A stretch of 64,000 bases of DNA from Parabacteroides faecalis (GCF_022809355.1 NZ_JAKZMM010000010.1:47738-111737), one strand, 5' to 3'; positions 27,061 through 37,838 are shown, counted from the stretch's first letter. The notes: generated by a model not told the origin, from the letters alone. A program made the numbers and translations.

Positions 27061-30000
27061 TGAAACGGAATAGCAAATATATTATATTGATTTGTTCGTT
27101 CATCCTGATAAGTAGCTTATGGGCATTGAACGCAGATTTCCTGGAATCGTCCCGATTCTTGCCGGAGTTTGAGCTGGAAGCTCCTGCCCCACAAGTACCG
27201 GATACGATACCTCCACGGTTTCCTGTTTCCAAAACAACAACAGAAGAATACGAAGATTTGCTGAAAAAGTCGCCTGCCGACCTGAAAGATCCGGAAAATA
27301 TCAAGACGACCATCGAGTATGATATCAAAACGGGTGCTTATATTGTCCGGACGAAACTGGGCGATATGGAACTGGGTACTCCCATGACGTTAACACCCGA
27401 AGAGTATCAAGACTATAGCATGCAGCAATCTTTGCAATCATACTTCCGTGAGAAAAATGCTGAAGAGTTCGAGAAGGAAGTCAACAAGAAGTTTAATATC
27501 ACCGACATGCAGTTCGATTTGGGACCAGCCGAACGCATCTTCGGTAAAGGAGGTGTACGGGTAAAGACGCAAGGTTCCGCCCAATTATCGATTGGATTGA
27601 AAACCAACAAGACGGACAACCCTTCACTCCCGATCCGTTCTCGAAAGCAAACATCATTCAATTTCGACGAAGATGTACAGCTGAATGTTCAGGCATCCGT
27701 CGGTAGCAAGGTAAATTTCGGTATGAACTACAATACTGAAACCTCTTTCGACTTTGACTCTAAGCAGTTAAAACTGGCTTATACGGGAGAAGAAGACGAG
27801 ATCATCAAGTCGATCGAAGCCGGGAACGTCAGTATGACCACCAGTAATTCGCTGATCAATGGTGGAGCAGCGTTGTTCGGTATGAAAGCAGATCTGCAAT
27901 TCGGTAAATTGCGTGTCAACGCTTTACTCGCCCAACAGGAATCTGAATCCAAGACAGTCAATTCCAAAGGTGGCGTACAAACCAAACCGTTTGAAATCAC
28001 AATCGATAGCTATGATGAGAATCGTCACTTCTTCATTGCCCAATATTTCCGTGACCGGTATGATCAGGCATTGGAGAAATTACCCCGTGTCAATTCTGCC
28101 GTTACCATCAATCGTGTGGAAGTCTGGATTACCAATAAGCAAGGGAATTACGACCAGGCTCGTAATATCGCAGCCTTCTCCGACTTGGGTGAGAATAAAC
28201 ACATCAGCAATCCTCAATTTTCTCCACAAGGAAGTTCCGAATTGCCTAACAACGAATCCAATAATTTATACCAGACTATCGTAAACAATTATCCGGATGC
28301 CCGCGAGATCAGTAAAGTAACCCAAACATTAAACGGAGTATTGGAAAGCGGACGGGATTACGAAAAGATAGAAAGTGCCCGGTTATTGAATGAGTCTGAA
28401 TATACCATCAATAAACAACTCGGATACATTTCATTGAATACCCAATTGCAGCCGGATGATGTTCTGGCAATTGCCTACGAATATACCAGCGGCGGAAAAG
28501 TATATCAGGTGGGTGAATTTTCGAGTGACAATACGAACAATACAACGACCTGTCTGTATCTGAAACTGTTGAAAGGTTCCAATATGTCACCTAAAATGCC
28601 TTTCTGGGACTTGATGATGAAAAACGTTTATTCGCTGAATGCTTATTCCGTACAGAAAGAGAAATTCCAGTTAAACATCTTATATCAGAACGATACCGTA
28701 GGTACTGCCGTCAATTATATATCAGAAGGAGCTATCAAAGATCAGATCTTGCTGAAAGTAATGAATCTGGACCGCTTGAACTCTCAGGAAGAAGCCTACT
28801 CGGATGGTTTCTTCGACTTTGTAGACGGTTATACCATCATGGCTGATAAAGGTAAGGTTATTTTCCCGGTAGTAGAACCTTTCGGTTCACATCTCCGCAA
28901 GAAAATAGGAAATGATGCTATTGCTGATAAATATGTCTTCCAGGAATTGTACGATTCTACGCTGACTTATGCCCGACAGATAGCTGAAAAGAATAAGTTT
29001 ATCCTGCAGGGTGAATACAAAGCCTCATCAGGAGCAGAAATACAACTCGAAGCAACCAATGTGGCAAGAGGTTCGGTTAAAGTTACTGCCGGAGGAGCTG
29101 TGCTGACGGAAAATGTAGATTATACGGTCGATTATGCTTCAGGTATCGTAACCATCCTGAATGAAAATATTATATCCAGTGGAACTCCTGTCAGTGTAAG
29201 TCTTGAAAACCAATCCACTTACAACATGCAGCGTAAGACGATGATGGGTGTTGACCTGAATTATCAGTTTACTCCTGATTTCAGTCTGGGAGCCACCTTG
29301 ATGCATATGTCCGAAATGCCGTTGACAACCAAAACGGTGATGGGTGATGAATCCGTGAAGAATACATTATGGGGATTAAATGCTTCGTACAAAGGAGAAA
29401 GTCAGTGGCTGACAAATATGCTGGACAAGCTGCCGTTGCTCACCTTAACGAAACCCAGTCAGATTGCTTTGAATGCCGAATTTGCCCAGTTGATTGCCGG
29501 ACATTACGAGAACGATTATACAGGCCAGTACTCTTATCTGGACGACTTCGAATCTACTCAAAGCACAATTGATTTGCTGAATCCTTATCCCTGGAACCTG
29601 GCAAGTACACCGTATGATGATGCGGCGACAGCTCTCTTCCCCGAAGCCAGCAGGATCAACGACGTGGAATACGGAAAGAACCGTGCTTTGATGGCCTGGT
29701 ATTACGTAGATGGTATCTTTACCCGTAAGAATTCTCGTTCATTGCCAAGTCATATTACGAAAGATGACTTGTCCAATCACTATGTTCGTGCCGTTCAGAC
29801 GACCGAATTGTTCCCGAACCGGGATGTCAGCATTAATGAAGACAATCAGTTGTCCGTATTGAACGTCGCCTATTACCCCAACGAACGTGGTCCGTATAAC
29901 TTGGATGCACAAGGCGTCAACTCGGATGGTACCTTGACAAATCCCGAGAAACGCTGGGGTGGTATTATGAGAAAGATTGATCAGGTTGATTTCGAGACAG

Positions 30001-33000
30001 CGAATATCGAATATATCGAATTCTGGTTAATGGATCCTTTCATCTATAATGCCAATACAGCACAAGGAGGTGATTTGTATTTCAACTTAGGAGATATTTC
30101 CGAAGATATTCTGAAAGACGAAAAGAAATTCTTCGAGAACGGTCTTCCGGTTGATGGAGATATGAGCCAGGTAGATACAACTGTATGGGGTAAAGTTCCC
30201 AAGCAACAAAGTACAGTGTATGCTTTCGATAATTCAGCCGGAGCCAGAAGCTTGCAGGATGTCGGATTAAACGGTCTGTCGTCTGAAGAAGAATTAAATT
30301 TCCCGACATATCAGCAATTCTTATCCGAACTGACACCTCGGCTTTCTGCAGAGACATTGGAAAAGATGACAAGCGATCCGCTGTCTGTCTTGAACAACCC
30401 TTCTGGAGATAAATTTCATTATTTCCGTGGTTCAGACTATGACGCTCAACAATTGGATATCTTGAGCCGATACAAACGATATAACGGTACGGAAGGAAAC
30501 TCGGAAGAATCAACGGAAGCATACAACACGGCTTCTAGAACTACTCCCGATGTAGAAGACTTGAACCAAGACAATACGTTAAATACGAATGAGAAGTATT
30601 TCGAGTACAAGATCTCTCTTCGTCCGAAAGATTTACAAATCGGTTCTAATTATATCGTGAATATTCAACCTGTCACGGTGACATTAGCGAATGGAACTTC
30701 CGAAAGTATCAACTGGTATCAGTTTAAAATACCTGTTAAGCAATATCAGCGTAAGGTTGGTTCGATTGAAGACTTTAAGACCATCCGCTTTATGCGTATG
30801 TATATGACCAACTTCAAGGAATCAACCATTCTCCGTTTCGGAGCTTTCGATCTGGTTCGAGGCGAATGGCGTACCTACGAGGGTGATCTTTCTAATTCAG
30901 ATGTTCCTGTAGCCGATGGTACGTTAGAAGTATCTACGGTTAATATCGAAGAGAACAGCAAAAAGACTCCGGTCAATTATGTATTGCCGCCGGGTGTATC
31001 CCGTATGCGCGACCCAAGTCAACCGCAGATCAGACAAGAGAACGAACAATCTTTGTCATTAAAAGTTACCAACCTGGCTTCACAGGATGCTCTGGCTGTT
31101 TATAAGAGTACCAGTTACGATTTGCGTCAATACAAGCGGATGCAGTTGTTCAGTCATGCCGAAGCATTCATCAACGATGCAACAGCATTAGCCGACGGTG
31201 AATTATCCGTCTTCCTGCGTTTGGGTTCAGACTATAAGAACAATTACTACGAATATGAAGTTCCGCTGAAACTGACTCCTGCAGGTACGTACAGCGATGG
31301 TTCGGAAACCGTATGGCCGTCTCAGAACTTATTGGATATTCAATTAGAGACACTGACGAACTTAAAACTAAACCGTAACCGGGCCAAACGGCAAGGACAA
31401 ACAGGAGTAACTTATCAGACGGTTTATTCGGAATATGATCCGAACAATACCCGTAATAAAATCAGTATTGTGGGTAATCCTAGTCTGGCCGAAGTAAAAG
31501 TCATCATGATTGGTGTCCGTAATAATTCGCGCGAGACCAAGAGTGCTGAAATTTGGGTAAATGAATTACGTCTGACCGACTTCAACGAAGAAGGCGGCTG
31601 GGCAGCTAATGCTTCCTTAAACGTTGGCTTATCAGACCTGGGTACAGTCAACTTTGCGGGTCGTATCGAGACGGCAGGTTTCGGTGCATTGGATCAATCT
31701 GTCAACGAAAGAAGATTGGACGACTACTCTCAATATAGTGTTTCAACATCGCTTGAACTGGGTAAGTTCTTCCCTGAAAAAGCCAAGGTAAGCATTCCGT
31801 TCTATTATGCTTATTCGAAAGAGACAACGACTCCGAAGTATGATCCGTTAAATCAGGATATCAAGATGAAAGATGCTTTGGATAATGTAGAAACTCAGGC
31901 CGAGAAAGATTCTATCAAGAATTATTCTATCGACCGGACTACAATCAAGAGCGTATCATTCAATAATGTCAAAGTAGATATCCAAAGCAAGAATCCGATG
32001 CCGTATGATCCGGCCAACTTCTCGTTAAGCTATTCTTATAGCGAGAACAGTAAACAGAATCCGGAAACGGAATATGAACGGACCAAAGACTGGAACGGTA
32101 GCTTTGCTTATAACTATACCCCATACGCAAAGCCATTCCGTCCTTTCCAGAAAATGAAACAGAACAACGGATATACCAAATATCTCAAACAGTTCTCGTT
32201 GAATTATCTGCCTTCGAACATCAGTTTCCAGACAACGTTGATGCGTAATTATTATGAATTGCAGCTGCGCGATTTGACCAGTCAGCAATATACCGGAGGA
32301 AAGAATAATATTCCGGTTTCATTCAGTCAGGAGTTTTATTGGGACCGGGCTTTCAGCTTGCGCTGGGACTTTACCAACAACTTGTCGGTTAATTTCACGT
32401 CAGGAACAAATGCCCGTATCGAGGAACCGTATGTACAAGTCAACAAGCAATTGAATCCGGACGGGTATAAAGTGTGGAAAGACTCGGTGATGCAAAGTAT
32501 CAAAGATTTGGGTACGCCGCTGAAATACGACCAGCAGTTTACAGTAACCTGGAATCTTCCGTTGCAATATATTCCGGTTCTCGACTGGGTAAACAGTTCG
32601 GTTTCTTATGATGCTACCTATAACTGGGAACGAAGCGCGGAAATTGAAGGAGATGATCCGATTGGTAACGTCGTCAAAAACCAGCGTCAGATCAACGGAC
32701 AAATGAACCTGAATCTGCAAAGCCTGTATAATAAGAACAAGTATCTGAAGAAGATCAACCAGAAGTTCAATACGTCTTCACGCAACAACAACCAGAAGAA
32801 GAAGGTGAAGAAAGAGGTAAAACTGGAGAAAGACATCGTCTTGAACCCGGATAGTGGAACCATCGTACAGCACGGTATGTTTACCAAGAAACTGCGCATT
32901 ACAGCTCGTGGAGCCGATGGTAAAGTATATGCCGTCAAATTCAAGCCGATCAACTATGCACAGGTAATGATTCTCAACAAGGATACGGCACATTTGAAAC

Positions 33001-34475
33001 TGACTATCAAACCGGGTCCTTCGGGCGGTGAGGAAATGTGGAACAAATCCGTCGAATATGCAACTCGCTTTGCCATGATGTTGAGACGTATTAACATCCA
33101 ATATACAACCAGCGATGGTATGATGCTTCCTGGCTTCTTGCCGGAAGTTGGTGATATGTTCGGACAATCGCGCTCAAGCATCGGTATGGCTCCGGGACTC
33201 GGCTTTGCTTTCGGAGGTGTAAGTCGCAGTTATATCGACTATGCCAACGACCGTGGCTGGCTGATCACCAATGATTCGACGAACATCACACCGGCGATGA
33301 TCAGCAACGCACGTAATTTGAATATCAATGCAACTTTGGAACCAATTCCAGGATTGAAGATTGACTTGAATGCCAACCGGGTTGATACCCGAAATACAGA
33401 GGTTCAATTCATGTATGCCGGCATGCCTGAAACGTATAGCGGTAACTTCACGATGACAACCATTGCCATTGGCGGTTCGTTAGGCGGAGGCGGTAATGCA
33501 GATAATAATTATGCCTCCAAGAAGTTCGATAACTTCTTAGCCTATCGGGAAATCATTGCTTCCCGAATGGAAAATGCTTACGCACGGACTTCTTATCCGA
33601 ACTCCGGATTCATTGAAGGAACGGCCTTGGCAAACCGCCCTTATAATCCGGATAATGGGAATGTCAGTCTTAATTCGGCAGATGTTTTGATTCCAGCATT
33701 CCTGGCTGCTTATACCGGAAAAGACCCGTCGAAGGTAGAACTCTCGGCTTTCCCGTCGATCCGTAGTCTGCTTCCGAACTGGAGAATCACCTACAACGGT
33801 CTGACAAAAATACCGTTCTTACAACGTTACTTCAAAGATGTTACCCTGAGTCATCAGTATAAAGCATCGTATAGTGTGGGTTCTTTCTCATCATTCCTGA
33901 ACTGGGTGGATGCCGGACAAGATGGATTGGGTTATGTCCGTAGTGTATTGACAGGAAATCCGACACCGTCTTCGCCTTATGATATCTCGGCAGTCAGCAT
34001 CACCGACGGTTTCAGTCCGTTGTTAGGTGTAGATGCCACGGCCCTGAATAATATCACCGGTAAAGTTGAATATCGGACAACCCGGAACTTAAACCTGAAC
34101 ATCTCATCGTATCAGCTGGTAGAATCCAACTCCAACGAGTTTGTCATCGGTTTGGGATACAAGTTTGTCGAGTTCAATAAAGTCTTGAAGATGAAGAAAA
34201 CACAGAACTTCAGCAATGACCTGACAGTCAATTTGGACTTCTCATACCGGAAGACGCAGTCGCTGATTCGTAAGATTGAGGAACAATTCACGCAGGCAAC
34301 CAGTGGAAACATCGCCAAGACGATCCAGTTCTCTGCCGATTATGGATTGAGTCGCGCCCTGACTCTGCGAGCCTTCTACGACCTGCAAATCAACAAGCCG
34401 TTAGTATCAAGCGAATCCTATCCGACTTCCAATTCCAATTACGGAATCAGTCTCCGGTTCTCGCTGGCACAATAA
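27060..34475 (+). CDS. sprA: Cell-surface protein SprA/Sov (type IX secretion translocon)
   Basis: 2471-residue outer-membrane giant. SprA/Sov forms the large barrel through which the type IX secretion system exports CTD-tagged proteins in Bacteroidetes. Visible here: a signal sequence (about residues 5-25), the long conserved N-terminal region (ITDMQFDLGPAERIFGKGGVRVKTQG, about 155-180), many alternating beta strands and a C-terminal barrel ending in SLRFSLAQ. Length fits the family. Linkage to ruvA occurs in other Bacteroidetes as I recall. I found no other T9SS component or CTD cargo in this window, so whether the whole system is present cannot be told from here. Confidence 0.93.
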   Translation: MKRNSKYIILICSFILISSLWALNADFLESSRFLPEFELEAPAPQVPDTIPPRFPVSKTTTEEYEDLLKKSPADLKDPENIKTTIEYDIKTGAYIVRTKLGDMELGTPMTLTPEEYQDYSMQQSLQSYFREKNAEEFEKEVNKKFNITDMQFDLGPAERIFGKGGVRVKTQGSAQLSIGLKTNKTDNPSLPIRSRKQTSFNFDEDVQLNVQASVGSKVNFGMNYNTETSFDFDSKQLKLAYTGEEDEIIKSIEAGNVSMTTSNSLINGGAALFGMKADLQFGKLRVNALLAQQESESKTVNSKGGVQTKPFEITIDSYDENRHFFIAQYFRDRYDQALEKLPRVNSAVTINRVEVWITNKQGNYDQARNIAAFSDLGENKHISNPQFSPQGSSELPNNESNNLYQTIVNNYPDAREISKVTQTLNGVLESGRDYEKIESARLLNESEYTINKQLGYISLNTQLQPDDVLAIAYEYTSGGKVYQVGEFSSDNTNNTTTCLYLKLLKGSNMSPKMPFWDLMMKNVYSLNAYSVQKEKFQLNILYQNDTVGTAVNYISEGAIKDQILLKVMNLDRLNSQEEAYSDGFFDFVDGYTIMADKGKVIFPVVEPFGSHLRKKIGNDAIADKYVFQELYDSTLTYARQIAEKNKFILQGEYKASSGAEIQLEATNVARGSVKVTAGGAVLTENVDYTVDYASGIVTILNENIISSGTPVSVSLENQSTYNMQRKTMMGVDLNYQFTPDFSLGATLMHMSEMPLTTKTVMGDESVKNTLWGLNASYKGESQWLTNMLDKLPLLTLTKPSQIALNAEFAQLIAGHYENDYTGQYSYLDDFESTQSTIDLLNPYPWNLASTPYDDAATALFPEASRINDVEYGKNRALMAWYYVDGIFTRKNSRSLPSHITKDDLSNHYVRAVQTTELFPNRDVSINEDNQLSVLNVAYYPNERGPYNLDAQGVNSDGTLTNPEKRWGGIMRKIDQVDFETANIEYIEFWLMDPFIYNANTAQGGDLYFNLGDISEDILKDEKKFFENGLPVDGDMSQVDTTVWGKVPKQQSTVYAFDNSAGARSLQDVGLNGLSSEEELNFPTYQQFLSELTPRLSAETLEKMTSDPLSVLNNPSGDKFHYFRGSDYDAQQLDILSRYKRYNGTEGNSEESTEAYNTASRTTPDVEDLNQDNTLNTNEKYFEYKISLRPKDLQIGSNYIVNIQPVTVTLANGTSESINWYQFKIPVKQYQRKVGSIEDFKTIRFMRMYMTNFKESTILRFGAFDLVRGEWRTYEGDLSNSDVPVADGTLEVSTVNIEENSKKTPVNYVLPPGVSRMRDPSQPQIRQENEQSLSLKVTNLASQDALAVYKSTSYDLRQYKRMQLFSHAEAFINDATALADGELSVFLRLGSDYKNNYYEYEVPLKLTPAGTYSDGSETVWPSQNLLDIQLETLTNLKLNRNRAKRQGQTGVTYQTVYSEYDPNNTRNKISIVGNPSLAEVKVIMIGVRNNSRETKSAEIWVNELRLTDFNEEGGWAANASLNVGLSDLGTVNFAGRIETAGFGALDQSVNERRLDDYSQYSVSTSLELGKFFPEKAKVSIPFYYAYSKETTTPKYDPLNQDIKMKDALDNVETQAEKDSIKNYSIDRTTIKSVSFNNVKVDIQSKNPMPYDPANFSLSYSYSENSKQNPETEYERTKDWNGSFAYNYTPYAKPFRPFQKMKQNNGYTKYLKQFSLNYLPSNISFQTTLMRNYYELQLRDLTSQQYTGGKNNIPVSFSQEFYWDRAFSLRWDFTNNLSVNFTSGTNARIEEPYVQVNKQLNPDGYKVWKDSVMQSIKDLGTPLKYDQQFTVTWNLPLQYIPVLDWVNSSVSYDATYNWERSAEIEGDDPIGNVVKNQRQINGQMNLNLQSLYNKNKYLKKINQKFNTSSRNNNQKKKVKKEVKLEKDIVLNPDSGTIVQHGMFTKKLRITARGADGKVYAVKFKPINYAQVMILNKDTAHLKLTIKPGPSGGEEMWNKSVEYATRFAMMLRRINIQYTTSDGMMLPGFLPEVGDMFGQSRSSIGMAPGLGFAFGGVSRSYIDYANDRGWLITNDSTNITPAMISNARNLNINATLEPIPGLKIDLNANRVDTRNTEVQFMYAGMPETYSGNFTMTTIAIGGSLGGGGNADNNYASKKFDNFLAYREIIASRMENAYARTSYPNSGFIEGTALANRPYNPDNGNVSLNSADVLIPAFLAAYTGKDPSKVELSAFPSIRSLLPNWRITYNGLTKIPFLQRYFKDVTLSHQYKASYSVGSFSSFLNWVDAGQDGLGYVRSVLTGNPTPSSPYDISAVSITDGFSPLLGVDATALNNITGKVEYRTTRNLNLNISSYQLVESNSNEFVIGLGYKFVEFNKVLKMKKTQNFSNDLTVNLDFSYRKTQSLIRKIEEQFTQATSGNIAKTIQFSADYGLSRALTLRAFYDLQINKPLVSSESYPTSNSNYGISLRFSLAQ

Positions 34476-34505
34476 GACAAAGAATCTCCTCCAAATAACA
34501 AAATG

Positions 34506-34546
34506 AAAAACACCGGGAATCAGATCATCAACTCCCGGTGTTTTTT
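34506..34546 (+). terminator. Intrinsic terminator after sprA
   Basis: AAAAACACCGGGA (34506-34518) pairs with TCCCGGTGTTTTT (34533-34545), 13 bp with a 14-base loop and a T-run. Confidence 0.9.
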
Positions 34547-34628
34547 GTTTTCTGTATATTGATTATTCAAAATAAGAATACAAAAACTTTGTTCATGCTT
34601 TTAATAAGAAAATGATTTCTTCTCCAAA

Positions 34629-34928
34629 TCATCCATAGATCAATGTTTTTGTCGCATCCACATTCTTTTTCAAATATGGATTTTGAATGGTTTGTTCTTC
34701 TAGTAAATCAACTTTTCTTCCTAGCAACTCTTCCAGTGAATATTTGAAATCAAAGTAATTATCAAAGTAATCTTTCACTTCCGACTTATTGAATGTAACC
34801 AACAAGTCCACATCACTTTCTTCATTAAAACGACTGGTAAGTATAGATCCAAACACAAACAATTTGCTTACATTGTACCTTTGGCATAAAGAAGCAATCT
34901 TCTGTATGTTATTCCCTATCAAATCCAT
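34629..34928 (-). CDS. MNT-type nucleotidyltransferase domain protein (orphan)
   Basis: 99-residue minimal nucleotidyltransferase of the polymerase-beta superfamily. The catalytic signature GSx10DxD is complete: G27-S28, D39 and D41 in FGSILTSRFNEESDVDLLV. Such proteins are usually antitoxins (MntA-like) paired with a HEPN toxin encoded next to them, or act as stand-alone transferases. No HEPN gene is visible on either side: downstream is the sprA terminator and upstream a repeat array. It may be a remnant or function alone. Confidence 0.8.
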   Translation of the reverse strand: MDLIGNNIQKIASLCQRYNVSKLFVFGSILTSRFNEESDVDLLVTFNKSEVKDYFDNYFDFKYSLEELLGRKVDLLEEQTIQNPYLKKNVDATKTLIYG

Positions 34929-35418
34929 AAACGTAAGTTACTTATGGCGTAAAGATACAGAAATCTATGAGAAATTAAAGATTTTGAGAAGATATTTCAT
35001 TTTTATCGCATCATGTAGGTCTCAGCGAGGTTTTTTCCGCAAGGAAAAAATACCAATGAGCCTCAGCGAAAATGTTGAAGCCCTACAAAAACGCCATGTA
35101 GCCTGCATGGAGCTGCCGTACCCCTACAAAAATGCCATGTAGCCTGCATGGAGCTTCCGTATCCCTACAAAAACGCCGCGCAGCCTGCATGGAGCTTCCG
35201 TATCCCTACAAAAACGCCGCGCAGCCTGCATGGAGCTTCCGTATCCCTACAAAAACGCCGTGCAGCCTGCATGGAGCTTTCGTACCCCTACAAAAAGTTC
35301 GTGCAGACCTGCATGAAAATTTCGTAGGAAAACTTTCTTCAAAAAAAATACATTTTTTCTGTAACGCAAACCCGAGTGCCGTCGTCTTACGGACAAATAA
35401 GATTAATAAACAGAAATC
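34929..35418. repeat. 41-bp tandem repeat array in a 490-base intergenic region
   Basis: Units begin CCCTACAAAAACGCC at 35081, 35122, 35163, 35204 and 35245, an exact 41-base period; a sixth, degraded copy runs from 35286 to about 35327. Units 3 and 4 are identical. Each contains GCCTGCATGGAGCTTCCGTA with small variants. Before the array lies an 8-bp hairpin (TTTTTTCC GCAA GGAAAAAA, 35031-35050) and a doubled CTCAGCGA. No gene is evident; some frames stay open only because of the repeats. Confidence 0.9.
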
Positions 35419-37737
35419 ATGAAAACATTCTTTACAGCATTATTACTGTGTATAAGCTTGGGTTGTTTAGGACAAAACGTCCAACTGAAAGGAACGATCA
35501 AGAACGAGGATAAACAGGCCATCGAGTTTGCCAACATCGTTTTGCAGACACGCGATTCGAATATGGTAACCGGAGCTTCATCCGATGCCAAAGGACATTT
35601 CGAATTAGTGAATATCAACGCCGGAACGTACCGGCTGGTCATTTCAAGCGTCGGTTATCAGACACAGGAAATCTGGCTGGCCGACTTGAACCAGTCCCGT
35701 AACCTGGGTGAGATTTATCTGGCAGAAGAAGCCTTTGCTCTCGACAATGTCACGGTAACCGCTTCGGCACAACGGAGCGAAATAGACCGGAAGATTGTTT
35801 ATCCTTCCGAACGCCAGCAAAAGGCCTCGGCCAACGGCGTTGATTTGTTGCAACAACTGATGCTCCCGCGTCTTCAGGTTGATCCGGTAAATAATACCAT
35901 TCAGATTCCGGGCGACGGCGAAGTACAGTTGCGCATCAATGGAGTGAAAGTGACAAACCAGGAAATCCGTGCCTTGCGTCCGGATGAAATCATCAGGGTA
36001 GAATATCATGACAATCCCGGATTACGTTACGGGAATGCCGAAATCGTCATAGATTACATCGTACGCCGACCGGAAACAGGCGGAAACTTCGGCGTTGACA
36101 TCATGCAGTCGCCGCATGTTGCCTGGGGAAATTACCAGGCCAGCATGAAGATCAACCATAAGAAGTCGGAATTCTCGGCCAATTACTGGGGCGGACCACG
36201 CGACTTCTACGGCGCTTATCGGGATAATCAGGAAGACTTCAATTTGGGAAACGGAACGGAACTGCATCGGTACGAAAAAGGAGTTCCTTCACACTGGAAG
36301 CTGATGCAGCAATGGCTGAACGTAGCTTACAACCTGCAGGACAATAATAAATACCAATTCAACGTATCCCTCAATTATTCCGGGAACAATGTACCTATCG
36401 AACGCTTCAAAGGGCAATTGATCAACCGGGCGGATGAAACAGACTATGTGGATATGCTCGACGAGACCAGCAGTCATTACCATCGTCCTTCGCTCGACAT
36501 CTATTATCAGCGCAACCTGAAGAAAGACCAGGTCTTGATCTTCGATGTGGTAGGAACCTACAACAAAGAATTCTCCGACCGCCTTTATCAGGAAAGCCGG
36601 GAAAATGATATGCTGACCAATATCCGGAACAAGGTATATGGAAAGAAATATTCCATCATCGGCGAAGGAATCTACGAAAAGAAACTGGCCAACGGAAACC
36701 GCTGGGGAGCGGGTCTGCGTCATACGCATTCCTTCTCCAACAACGATTATATCAACGGACATACATACCGGACGGAAATGCAACAAGGTTCGACCTATCT
36801 GTATGGAGAATTCCGGGGAAAGGCGAAGAAGTTGGACTATATGTTGGGCATTGGCGGGACACGTTCGTTCTATCGTCAGGAAGGAAGTGTGGATTTATAC
36901 CAATATTATACCTCCAATCCGCGACTGACGCTGAAATATACCTTCAACGATCGGGCATATCTCCGCTTGCGGTCGTCCATCAGTAACGAAATGCCTTCGT
37001 TAGGAAACCTGAGTGCCATCGATCAGGTAATTGATTCCCTGCAAATCCAACGTGGTAACCCGAATCTGGAATCGTACTTATATTATCGGACAAGTTTGGA
37101 TGGTGAATGGTCAAAAGGAATCTTCCACACCTACTTCAGTATGAGTTACAATTATAAGCCCAATGCTATTATGGACGAGAAGTATGTAGAAGGAAACAAG
37201 ATTATCCAAACGTGGGACAATCAGAAGAACTGGCAAAGCCTTACACCGATGATACAGTTGCGTGTCGGTCCGGTAGCCAATATCCTTCAATTCTCTGTCA
37301 GTGGCGGATTGAATCATTACATCAGCAACGGCAATACCTATAAGCACCGGTATTCCAACTGGTGGATGGATGCCAGCCTATCTGCTAACTGGAAGAATTT
37401 CTCCTTCATGTATCAGATCATGACCAATCAGAACCGTCTTGTAGGAGAAACTGTTTCGGGAGATGAAAACGCACAAGTCCTGATGTTGAACTACAAATGG
37501 AAAGACTTACGTGTCGGAGCCGGCGTTATCAATCCATTTACCAACGATTACAAGACTATCAGCGAGAACTGGAACCAATATGCATCGAGCCGCAAGTCCA
37601 ACCACCTGCAAGAAAGCGCCCACATGGCATTTATCACACTGAGTTATAACTTCTCTTTCGGCCGCCACTATAAGTCAGGCAGTAAGAAAGTAAGCAACCA
37701 GGATTCCGATTCAGGTATCATGCAGACGGGGAAATAA
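35419..37737 (+). CDS. TonB-linked outer-membrane beta-barrel protein
   Basis: 772-residue outer-membrane protein. Signal peptide about 1-19 (CISLGCLGQ), then a carboxypeptidase-regulatory-like beta domain (about 22-100), a plug-like region (LDNVTVTASAQRSEIDRKIVYPSERQ, about 108-215) and a long barrel of the OMP_b-brl_3 type ending in LSYNFSFGRHYKSG plus a short polar tail. There is no SusD, sigma factor or FecR beside it and no STN domain, so the cargo and control are unknown. It follows the 41-bp repeat array. Confidence 0.82.
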   Translation: MKTFFTALLLCISLGCLGQNVQLKGTIKNEDKQAIEFANIVLQTRDSNMVTGASSDAKGHFELVNINAGTYRLVISSVGYQTQEIWLADLNQSRNLGEIYLAEEAFALDNVTVTASAQRSEIDRKIVYPSERQQKASANGVDLLQQLMLPRLQVDPVNNTIQIPGDGEVQLRINGVKVTNQEIRALRPDEIIRVEYHDNPGLRYGNAEIVIDYIVRRPETGGNFGVDIMQSPHVAWGNYQASMKINHKKSEFSANYWGGPRDFYGAYRDNQEDFNLGNGTELHRYEKGVPSHWKLMQQWLNVAYNLQDNNKYQFNVSLNYSGNNVPIERFKGQLINRADETDYVDMLDETSSHYHRPSLDIYYQRNLKKDQVLIFDVVGTYNKEFSDRLYQESRENDMLTNIRNKVYGKKYSIIGEGIYEKKLANGNRWGAGLRHTHSFSNNDYINGHTYRTEMQQGSTYLYGEFRGKAKKLDYMLGIGGTRSFYRQEGSVDLYQYYTSNPRLTLKYTFNDRAYLRLRSSISNEMPSLGNLSAIDQVIDSLQIQRGNPNLESYLYYRTSLDGEWSKGIFHTYFSMSYNYKPNAIMDEKYVEGNKIIQTWDNQKNWQSLTPMIQLRVGPVANILQFSVSGGLNHYISNGNTYKHRYSNWWMDASLSANWKNFSFMYQIMTNQNRLVGETVSGDENAQVLMLNYKWKDLRVGAGVINPFTNDYKTISENWNQYASSRKSNHLQESAHMAFITLSYNFSFGRHYKSGSKKVSNQDSDSGIMQTGK

Positions 37738-37766
37738 ATTAGTAGGAAAGCACTTCCCATAAAAAA

Positions 37767-37794
37767 GGCTGCCCCAACCGGTGTCGGGGCAGCC
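37767..37794 (-). terminator. Terminator of the pta-ackA operon
   Basis: GGCTGCCCC (37767-37775) pairs with GGGGCAGCC (37786-37794). On the minus strand a TTTTTT run follows directly, so it ends ackA transcription; it also lies between converging genes and may stop the barrel gene transcript. Confidence 0.85.
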
Positions 37795-37838
37795 AAAACA
37801 CTCACTAATGTTTTCTGTAAGCTGTGAGGGTTGATTAA

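Noticed and set aside
35132..35422. 96-codon frame across the 41-bp repeats
   Set aside because: Its residues simply repeat the array in translation, and it ends in low-complexity sequence before the barrel gene.
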